Shown here one piece after another: positions 33,917 to 44,800 of a stretch of DNA of 64,000 bases. The DNA lies in contig OY987303.1 of the NCBI GenBank assembly GCA_963920635.1, positions 49,847,223-49,911,222 on the forward strand. Reading direction: 5' to 3'. The translations under genes and the position numbers were made by a program. Position 1 is the stretch's first letter; every line of letters starts with the position of its first letter. The notes under the pieces were generated by a model. The model saw only the letters and a program-made list of their open reading frames with translations, had not been told where the DNA came from and ran no database searches. This DNA comes from Pseudeuparius sepicola (lineage: Eukaryota > Arthropoda > Insecta > Coleoptera > Anthribidae).

Positions 33917-36900
33917 AAATGGCCCCGCAATTATTGCTGTGTTCGTGGATGTTCTAACAACACGAGGAATGTTGGGATAAGTTTTTTCAAAATACCTGCT
34001 GATGAAAACAGGTAGGTACCTATGTGTAGTTTGTCCCTACCTTGTTACCACATTATTATATCCTTAGGTATTATAAATTTTATGTCCTACGTAGGTACTA
34101 CCCCTTTTACTGGAGTATTACCTACCCCAGAAAACCCACAAATGGTTTCCTACTGATAATACCTACCTAACTATGGTTTTTAATTTTTTTTCAAGGTGTT
34201 ATGCATGGACGAGAAAGTGTGGAAGGCAGGATTTGTTAGAAAAAACACCCACAAAGCTTTTTATTAATTATAAAGTTTGTTCAATGCACTTTGAAAATAG
34301 TATGTTTGCAAACCAGTCGAAGTCTGGGCTAAAGAAAACAGCAATACCAACTGTGTTCTCATCATGTAAGTACCTTCATTGGTAATTATGGAAATTAGTG
34401 TATGCACCGCCCGATTTTCTTGACATTTTGACCCCATAATTACCCCTTCATTATTAGATAATAATATGTATTTTTTGCTGATACTTGTAATTTTGCTGCA
34501 TTTAATTTTTTTTACTAGGTTATATCGATGAGGCTTCTTCACAGAGTCCTTCTGTGTCTGTATGCAGCAATTTGACTTTGTTAGAACCTCAACGAGAACT
34601 TGATCAACCAGTCTCGATCGCTCAACCTTTGGATCAACCAAGTACACCCCATCTGTCACAGTCACCTATAGGCGATCTCCACAGCATTACCGAATTTTCA
34701 GTTGCATCAAAAGGTAATGATATATATTCACAAACTGTTATTATAGTATACACACCCAAACTAATATGACATCACGCATTATTTGCGATAATTTTTTTTG
34801 TCAAAAAAATTATATGTCATGGAAAGTCAAAAGTGTTTTTAGTTGCCGACAGCGAAAGTGACGTTAGATTTCGTGTTTTTTTAAGTTGTATAGCATAAAA
34901 TCTAATAACATTTTACCTGGCAAAAATTTAGTACAAACATCTCTGTCTTCATTTTAATCATATGATCTTAAAAGCATATGCACTGGAATTATTATTTTTC
35001 CCAAGGATTTCATAACCTATAAAACAAAATACTGCTTGTAATATCTTATGATTAAAATGAAGACAGACATGTTTGTACTAAATTTTTACCAGGTAAAATG
35101 TTATTAGATTTTATGCTATACAACTTAAAAAAATACAAAATCTAACGTCACTTTCGCTGTCGGGAACCCCCTCTTAAATGTGAAAAACCCGACAATATAA
35201 ATTGTAATAAATATTAAGTGATTCCATATTATAAGTTTGGGTGTGTGTACATATATTGTAATTTTTTGTATTACTTATTTTGTTATTGAATAATTCTATT
35301 TTTAGATGCTAGTCAACAAACTTCTCTTAGTTTGAGTGCACATAGTCCGAGAAAGCATTCATTAAAGTTACAAATAAAAAAACTCCAAAGAAAGTTGCAT
35401 CCGAAGTTGGAGCAAGCTGTCGACAGTGCCGACACTGAAATAAATGACGAACAATTTCTTGCCATTTGTGAGAAAAAACTGTCTGCTTCAATGCTACTAT
35501 TTGTAAGGCATTATTTAGAAAATCCCAAAAAAGATCCACAGGGATATCGGTACTCTTCAGATATGAAACAATTTTCCTTAACAATTTATTTTCTAAGCCC
35601 AAATGCTTATAGATTTTTAATGAAACCACTTTATTTGCCATCTAAAAGCACTCTTCAAAGAATAACTAGCAAATGGCATATAACTGCAGGTCTTAACAGT
35701 TTCATTTTTGAGGTTATTAAATCAAAAGCTACAAATTTAGAGGGTTCTTCAAAACAGTGCATTCTTTGTATTGACGAAATGTCATTAAAAATGTTTTTAT
35801 TTTACAATAGATCTTCCGATACCATTGTTGGCTTTCATAATACATTGAAGGAAAAAAGATATGCTCCTGCTAAATATGTTTTAGCTATTATGGCTAGAGC
35901 AATATTTGCTAAGTGGAAGCAACCAGTTGCTTATTTCTTTATTGATACTTGTTCAGGGGAGGAATTAAAATTTATTATTTTTGAAGCAATAAGGAAACTT
36001 AAATCTGTAGGATTACTAGTAAGTGCGTTAGTGTCTGATCAAGGATCAAATTTTGTACAATTTTCAAAATCAGTTGGTATCTCTCCAAACTCTTCACATT
36101 TTTATGTCGATAGCGAAAAAATATTTTATATTTTTGATGCGCCGCATCTCTTAAAATCAACACGAAATAATTTTTTCAATTACACATTCGAAACCTCTGA
36201 AGGATGTACAAATAAAACGTATAGGTATTGACCAAATTTATAATAAACAAAAACATAAGCCTTTGGCTCTTCGGCTGTGTCCAAAATTTACAGATGAACA
36301 CATTAATTCGAATCCTTTTAAAAAACTGAAGGTTAGTTTAGCCGTCCAAGTTTTCAGCGCAATGGTAGCTGCAGCACTTAATTCCTTTATTGAATTCGGA
36401 CAATTCCCCCCTTCGGCAAACGCTACAGTGTCATTTATAGAAAAAATTGATAAGTTATTTGATATCTTAAATTCCTCAAAAATATCAGGCAGTAATACAA
36501 GTACAATAGACCTTTCAAAGGAGCAGATTACCAAGTCGATTTTTGAAAGGAAATGTTTACATATTTTCAGAATATTAAAATTTTAAAACAAAATATAGAG
36601 GTTACCAATAAAGTTAAATTTTTGAAAGGGTGGCAAATCACAATAAATTCATTTTTAGGTCTTTGGGAAAAATTTCATTGTTTAGAGTTTAGTTCCTTAT
36701 ACACTCGACGCTTAAATCAAGATTGTCTCGAAAATTTTTTCGGCACTGTTAGGCAGCAAGGGGGAAATTGCTTGAATCCAACCCCCATCCAATGCGAAAG
36801 GGCTTTCAAAAAATCATTTTGTTTAAATTATTTCCAACACGCGGATGGGGCTAATTGTATTGAGGATTTTGATTCATTATTGTCATACGTAACCACCGAA

Positions 36901-37450
36901 CATACACAAATTTACAACAAAGTTGTTGTGGGAAATGCAAGATCTATTTTTTTCTGATTTAAGTTCGGTGGCACCAGATTATATTGATTTCGAACTACAT
37001 GAATCAAATAGTATATCATATGTTTGTGGATATTTATTAAGAAAGTGCTTGGAACAACATTAATGTGAAGTTTGTATTAAATATTGTAAACGTCATACAT
37101 TAGGGGATACTGATTTGTTTACTTATTTTAAAGCATACAAATCAAGTGGTAACGAAACCTTTGGACATTTATTTTCACCTCCTGATAATTTCCTAAATTA
37201 TATTAAAACTCTCGAAGTTAATTTTTGTACCCTCTTTCCAAAGTTTGCTTTAGAAGAAAATGTTGGTGTGAAATTAAAAAATAAGCTGCAAAACATTTCA
37301 TATCAACATCCATGCCCTAGTTTTAATCATGCCTATTTAGTATCCCTTTATGTAAGATTTAGAATCTATTCTTCTTTAAAATTTTTAAATCGTGATATTG
37401 TTTTTAATAAAACTAATAAAAATTATAAACTTCGAAATTTACATTTATAA
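33917..37450 (+). pseudogene. THAP-domain P-type transposase, frameshifted
   Basis: Exons can be followed: 33917-34011, 34196-34365, 34519-34713, and 35306 onward, with GT-AG borders. The N-terminal THAP zinc finger shows CCVRGC, the conserved Trp in AWTRKC, then VCSMHF and AIPTVF. A coiled-coil-like segment follows (LKLQIKKLQRKLH), then the RNase H-like core: CIDEMSLK (first Asp), SDQGSNF (second Asp), FDAPHLLKSTRNN, and NQDCLENFFGTVRQQGG (catalytic Glu), in the order known from THAP9 and fly P transposase. Frame changes near 36200 and 36560, and stops near 36957 and 37063, break the gene; the last block ends at 37450. The THAP start is also uncertain, because the nearest ATG (33919) is out of frame. 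Enough remains to assign the superfamily firmly. Confidence 0.9.
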
Positions 37451-38277
37451 GTGCTGCCAGGGGTCATTATTTTTAAAAATTAGGCTAAGTTGATAATGTA
37501 TAGTGTGCATGTGCATAATATCACAGACCTATATAGCTAGCGAAGCTATATATGTCTGTGATAATATGTACGTAAGTAGTTTATAATATCTTTTGTATTT
37601 ATAGGTATTATATTTTATATGTGCTATTGTTTTTGAATTTTTTTTATAGATTTTAGTAATAAACATTTTTGATAAATAACCTTTTTTTACTACCAGTGAT
37701 ACGAAGGTCAACCAATTTTGCAAATAATAATTGTTATGGATCTATATAAAAAAACAAATTAATTGCCAAGCTATGAGTTTGGACGCAAGTCGATTGAAAT
37801 ATTGTAATATTTCAACCACCCAAGTAGAATAGTTCACTTGAACCTAAATCATAGTTGTTTCTAATTAATATAGGTAAGTATAAAATAATAAAGAGGAAAT
37901 ATTGGGAAATTTCCATGTACAATAAAAAAATGTATTTTTCTCTTTAGTAAAATATTAATATTTATATTTTTTTCGTCAGTGAAATACCTACTTAAAATCA
38001 CTTCTGGAGATTCAAATTTAACTCGATCTAATCCCAGAAAAAAACTTTACTATTCTAAAAATTAATTTTGCTATATAAAACACAAAATTTTCTATAGCTC
38101 GGACCTGATCGTGCCAACGCAATGGGCAAGTTCTACTCTGTCCAAAATACGGTGGGCGTGGCCAATGCGCAGATGTCAACGGCGGAGAGTTCATTTCCTA
38201 TGCGCGAGAGGGGAAATTGGAACCGCGACATCAAAGGCGCCGAAAGCAAGTGCCACTTCTGATTCGTCCTTTTCTGG
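37451..38277 (+). other. 3' non-coding part and right end of the P-type element
   Basis: AT-rich sequence with a small palindrome (ATATATAGCTTCG... around 37530-37560) precedes a GC-richer subterminal region (38100-38250) and the terminal repeat. No gene is seen. Confidence 0.5.
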
Positions 38278-38804
38278 GCTTATACCACAGACCTTAGACA
38301 CCCCGATATTCTCTGCTTCTGTGTTGTTTACAGAAAACTTTAAATAGTTCACTAGTTGATGTTTTTTTAGGAAAGGACATTGAGGTATACTACTAACCTA
38401 TATATTTTGTGTATACTACCTCAATGGGGAAGGCGGAAGGAGCACACTTGAAGAGGGAAGATGAGTATAAACGTTGATTGAGTCCATGGACGGTAAAAAC
38501 CAAAGACTCGGTAAAAACTACAGAGATCATATGATTTCTGTGGACTCTGTGGTAAAAACTCAGATGCACTATTTAAAGGTGCCTTCTCGAAAAGTTAAGC
38601 GAGTACTGGCTAAATTATTCAACAGAAGAGAAGCCATAAAGGGAACAACAACAACAACAACATATTTTTTGTTTTGTTTAACATAACCTGTTCTGTGGAT
38701 AAAAACTTTTCAAATAAACGTCAAAACCAGATTTTTTTAAATTTTGCTATTGGAAAAAGCTGTTTTTGCCAGTGAGTCTAATTTCTAATTATTTGTGTAA
38801 TAAA
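38278..38804 (+). promoter_or_regulatory. Presumed GCP2 promoter and 5' UTR
   Basis: The interval between the P-type element and the GCP2 ATG has an inverted repeat CATTGAGGTATACTA (38379) / TATACTACCTCAATG (38412) and an (AAC)n run at 38644-38664. No core promoter motif is clear. The transposon places new sequence only about 530 bases upstream of the start codon. Confidence 0.4.
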
Positions 38805-41800
38805 ATGGCAGAGTTTAAACTACAGCACATAGTAGCAGAGATGCTAGAATCATTGGGGTAAGTTGAGGAAAACGATGTTTTAGTTTTTCTTTTCTTGATT
38901 TTTTATTGCAGTGGTAAGATAGAACCAGAAAAACTTGTAGTATACTTACAAAGGAGTCTAAATTACAATAATCCTAGTTGTTCGACTGCAGGCTCTCAAG
39001 TTGCCGTGCACAATTGCATGCAGCAGTTAGTCGGAGATTCTCCAAACTTAGAAGCGTTTAGTGGCAAATACAATGATTTGAAACAGAAAAAGTAATAGCT
39101 CCCTGCATATATTTTAAAATACAAAATATGATCTAATAATTTTGTTATAGCGTCGACTCTCTAAACAGCTATATCCAACTCTTGAGCCAAATATCGAATG
39201 ATACTGGGGTAAAACATTTATTGCACGATACAAAAGGTGAACTGTCTTCTTCTCGTCTGAATACAGAGATCACTAAAGATGATCTTCCGACAGTCAAAAG
39301 TAAATTGAAAGAGAAAATTAAAATTGAACCAAAAAATGACCTATCAGACATTCTTAATGCTACATCTACACTGCCTTTGGCTTGTACTCCTTCAATGATG
39401 TCGTGGGTTCAGAGAAAACCCAACATGTCTTGCGATTTTTCACTTACCAGTATGAGTAATTATGCTGCAGTCGTACCAGAATTATCCCAGGAAAATATGC
39501 TTATAGAGGATCTCCTAAATATACTTATTGGTATGTTATATTTTATGATAATTATTAACTATACTCCAGTCTGAATAAAATAGAAAGTAGGTCAGTCTTG
39601 CGCAATGCGGCATTTGGATCGATGATCAAAAACAGAGTTGTCAAACGTGGCATATAAAGCTTTCTTTCCCCGTCGAAATATAACCCATAACCCGCGATTT
39701 CTGATCACTTGCCTCGTTGATATGGCAACCTCGAATTCCAGGTTCTCCTTCTGTCAGCTCTAGCGCCTCTGATTGGCTTAAAGGCGGAGCGCGCCAAATA
39801 TCTATTTTTAGAGGGTTCGCAATCCATGGGCGCATCACGTCGCGAATACCTTCTCCCGTGCATACTGAAAACCGCGGTTTTGCATTAAGGCAGGGGGCGA
39901 GTGCTGTAGATTGTGCAACCTCATTTCGGAGTGTTTATTGTAATAATTATACGTTAAAATTTCAGAAAACACCTTCATTTAGGCCATTTAGGGAATTTTA
40001 AACAATATGGGGACGCCCATGGTGGTTTTCATAGAAATAATCGGCGAATTCTATACTGCGCATGACTATTTTATCCAGACTGAAGTATAGGCCATACAAG
40101 TTTGTATACAGGGTTATTTGCAATGGACTGCCACTGAACTGCGATATTCTAGGTACTAGGCAAATAAAGCGACCCTTGTTTTTTCTATTCGCTCAAAGCT
40201 TGAGCTAGGGCCCTTAATGTAGATAAGAGAAATTTAATAAATATCATATATATATATATATATATATAAGGATGTAAGATTAGCGAGTGTAAATGTAACA
40301 ATTACAAGAAAAGGTGATAATGGGCAAATACTCAAAGTTAACAAAAAGAAAAAACTAGTAACCGCATACACGTGTTTCATGCTATTTGGCAATCATCAGT
40401 ACGGTGTAACATTAACCAAATCAAAAGATAGGCATGATTTGGGAAGCAACAAATGAAGTCCAGGCAGGAGCCAACAGCACATTTGCAGCTTCAGTCAGCA
40501 CATCCCCTATTTTGGGGCTTGTACTAACATCGCCACGGAGGCTGCTAAAGCGACCTGCGTGGAAATCTTCATAACCCAAGATACAATGACAATAAGGATG
40601 TAAGATTAACGAGTGTAAATGTAACAATTACAAGAAAAGGTGATAATGGGCAAACACTCAAAGTTAACAAAAAGAAAAAACTAGTAACCGCATACACGTG
40701 TGCTTTAGCAGCCTCCGTGGCGATGTTAGTACAAGCCCCAAAATAGGGGATGTGCTGACTGAAGCCGCAAATGTGCTGTTGGCTCCTGCCTGGACTTCAT
40801 TTGTTGCTTCCCAAATCATGCCTATCTTTTGATTTGGTTAATGTTACACCGTACTGATGATTGCCAAATAGCATGAAACACGTGTATGCGGTTACTAGTT
40901 TTTTCTTTTTGTTAACTTTGAGTGTTTGCCCATTATCACCTTTTCTTATATATATATATATATATATATATTTGACGTGACATGATATTTTTTGAGAAAG
41001 CTGGAAGATTTATTCTCTGAGAGCTCAGAAAACAAATTTGTTATTTTTTGAGTTAACCGTTCATTTATACTGTTAAGAATTTATGAATTTTCCAGACAAC
41101 TTGAAAAAGTTGTCTTTTAATCAGTTTGGTGGCGAAAAACCCAATTAAAAATTAAATACAAAAGAAAGTATAATCAAACTGCATAAATAATAATATTCTA
41201 AAATATCAATCGAATACAACAATTTTGAATTTTGCTGTAAAAATAGTCATTTTGGCACTTTAAGTAATTACATCTATATATTTTATGAAGGTTTTGAAAA
41301 AAGAATGCCTGAATCAAGTACTTGACAACTTTTAAAAATAATAGGTCTTTTCCACTAGGTTGGCGTAATTTGTATGTATTTGTAAGACTAAGTATATTCA
41401 GTACATTCATGTATTAGAACTTAATTTTTCAATAAAGTAGCACGCAATTTTTTATTCGAAAATAACTGTAACAATATTTAATTTTTCCTCAACATTTTGG
41501 ATGAATGAGAGTAGGTACAATAATACAGGGTGAGTCAGAATGTATAGTAAATACTTTAAAGGGGTGTTCGGCAGGTGGTTTTAAGGGGGGCCTTTCATAT
41601 AAAATTTTTCGATTTGGGCTTTCCCTGCCAAGTCATTCGGGTCTACAGGGTGACCCAAAAGTATTTTTTTATTTATATCTCAATAACGGCGCTACTTAAA
41701 AATTTGAAATTTGGTATGTGTTATCTACTAACTGGAAGACGCCTTGGGGTAGTTTATTCATTTACACAGTGCCCTAAAAAAGGATAAAAACTAACTCTTG

Positions 41801-44800
41801 CAGGTTTATCATATCAGTGTATCTTTTCATTTTGCAACAAAAGTGTACTCTTGTTTCATAACGATAAAATCAACCATTTCCGTTGAAATTGGCAAAACGT
41901 GCTCTAAAACACCTGTTAACTTCAACATTCGAAACACAAAATTTTTACCTACCGGTTTCAAACGTTACAGATCGAATGTTCACGAAATATTTGACCCCCC
42001 CACTAACTTTTTTATTTTTTGAGCTAGAAACGAATAAAAAAGCATTTTGTAGAGAATTTTATAAATTTTTTTTGAGGTTTTATTGCATTTTATATAGGGT
42101 GTTTATAAAAAGAGTGGCAAATTAAACTTATGTTTTTTTAAATGGAACACCCTATATATTTTTGCATTTCTGCTCATCAAGGCAATAAAAATGATATTAA
42201 ACTTTGTGGCATTATCTTTTTCCGTTTTTGAAAAATTCCGTTTTCAAATTTTATACTAAATTTATATAACTCGAATTTGTGGATCTCGTGATAAAGATAG
42301 ATGATCGATGTAATGACAAAAAATATTTGTTTCAAACAAGAGAGTAATAAAGTGAAACTCCAAAATGTTTAGGAGCCTTTTCAAATTTTACTGATTATAT
42401 TCTCGAAATAAAGAATTTCAGGAAAATCGTAAAAGCCCCTAAATATTTTTAAGTTTCACTATGTTACTCTCTTGTTTAAAACAAATATTTTTTGTTATTA
42501 CATCGATCATCTATCTTTATCAAGAGATCCACAAATTCGAGTTAAATAAATTTAGTATAAAATTCGAAAACGGAATTTTTCAAAAACGGAAAAAGATAAT
42601 GCCACAAAGTTTAATATCATTTTAATTGCCTTGATGAGCAGAAATGCAAAAATATATAGGGTGTTCCATTTAAAAAAAACATAAGTTTAGTTTGGCACTC
42701 TTTTTCTAAACACCCTATATAAAATGCAATAAAACCGCAAAAAAAAATATCAAATTCTCTGCAAAATGCTTTTTTATTCGTGTTTCTAGCTCAAAAAATA
42801 AAAAAGTTAGTGGGGGGGTCAAATATTTCGTGAACACCCTGTACATTCAAAATAAGGAAAAAACTACCAATTGGACATTGGTCAAAACAGTATTGGTTTT
42901 CTTGAAATAGGGTGTTCAACTTTTGTTAAATTCAATCCTTTCCATTTTGAAAGCTAATAAGTTTTGGTACATTGTTCATAGGAATTTTTTTCTCAGTTTA
43001 AATGGTACAGTCGATGTGTAACGTTTGAAAGCGGTAGGTAAAAATTTTATGTTTCGAATGTTGAAGTTAACAGGTGTTTTGGGGCATGTTTTTCCAATTT
43101 CAACGCAAACAGTTGATTTTATCTTTATGAAACAAGAGTACACACTTTAGTTGGAAAATAAAAGATACACTGAAATGCTGGACTTGCATCTGCAAGACCA
43201 AAAAGATAACCTTAAAAAAGTTTGAGCAAAAAAATTAATAGGGGTTGTTAGTTTTTACCCTTTTTTAGGGCACTGTGTAAATGAATAAACTACCCTAAGG
43301 CGTCTTCCAGTAAGTAGACAACACATACCAAATTTCAAATTTTTAACACGTTGACCGTCATAATAGAAAATATTTCTTAAGTGCCAGATATTTTTTTGTT
43401 TATAGATGTCCGAGATGTTATAAATAAGACATAAAATGTCCATATTTGACATTATTTACTTTCTGAGCCTTTGTTCTGAAGGTGATGCACGTGTGCTTCG
43501 CGTGGCCTGTAGAGCAAAATATTTATGTTGAAGCCATGCGATGCACACATATATTTTCAAAAAAATATATTCAAACAACAAATAATATATGTTGAATTTA
43601 TTTTTGACGCATATGAAATATTTCAATAAAAAGGCCAACAATCATTAAATATGCATTAGTATTATTACTAAATATGATACTAACATAACACCATTTCAAT
43701 TCAGTTTAGAGCTGGGCCAATACAAATGTTTTGCCTTCCAGGCCATTCCCGTCGATCGCCTATAAGACTATTATTATAGCGCGAAGCAACTGTGAGCAAC
43801 GAGGCTTGACGTAAAATTATATATGCGAAACACACGTGCTTCGCATGGCAGTCAACGGGTTAAGTAACGCCGTTATTGAGATATAAATAAAAAAAAATAC
43901 TTTTGGGTCACCTTGTAGACCCGAATAACTTGGCAGGGAAAGCCCAAATCGAAAAATTTTATATGAAAGGCCCTCCCTTAAAACCACCTGCCGAACACCC
44001 CTTTAAAGTATTTACTATACATTCTGACTCACCCTGTATATCAATTTGATACCTGTTACATTTCCAATAGTCAATTTTGTTTGTCACCTTAGACAAGGGA
44101 GGGGAGAGAGGACGCATAATCCGGGCAAATTGAGTATGCCCAGTTCGGCACCACCAGTGGCGTATCGCGTGGGACTGGTAAAGAATGAAAAATGCCTACT
44201 GTTGGTTTGTAAAGGGATCAAATTTGGACAAAGCAACAAAATTTTAGTTGTTGAAGCTGCTATTTTTCTAACTCTAAATATTTACCTATGAAAGGTTATC
44301 CTTGATACTTTCTGTTCACTTCGACTCTTGCTCACCTGCAAAGTTATTCCAGCCTTAATAGGGACAAAAAAATTTGGTTTTCATTTTTTCTCAAAAACAG
44401 TTGAACCTAGAAACTTGAATTTTGAAACATGTTACCTGCTAGTTGGAAGACACTTTCCGCTAAAATTACTTTTTGCACCCTATGCATCCTAATGGTATAA
44501 AATCTGAATTTTTTGCAGAACTTTTTTGCAAGTTAGTTTATTTAAAAAGAAAAATTCGTATTCTGTAGCCCAATTAATTTAGAAACTTGTTTACTCTTGA
44601 AATTTTTCATTAGTTCAATAGTTTGTCAGAAAAAAAATCTTTTTTTTTTGGTTCCCTCACGAGTACATAAAAAAATAGTAGATGGGTGTCATTTTTGTCA
44701 CTTCCGTGCTTTACTATTTCAGAGCCAGACCATTTCTTTACGACGGTAAAGAAATAGCCTCATTGCATATTTGTTTTCAATTGGAAAATGTACTACATTG

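Larger units (their letters stand above)
30881..38277 (+). mobile_element. P-element-type DNA transposon, 7.4 kb, with internal duplication
   Basis: The ends are inverted: CCAGAAAAGGACGAATCAGA on the left, and the reverse complement of CCAGAAAAGGACGAATCAG on the right, ending at 38277. The repeat GCTTATACC lies directly outside both ends (30872-30880 and 38278-38286), an 8-9 base target duplication as expected for P elements. Inside: a 552-base copy of the left end (30878-31429), about 1.6 kb of filler, a second copy of the left end (33023-33574), a THAP-domain transposase gene with frameshifts (33917-37450) and the right end. It sits about 530 bases upstream of the GCP2 start codon. The transposase is broken, so the copy is immobile on its own. 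Confidence 0.85.
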
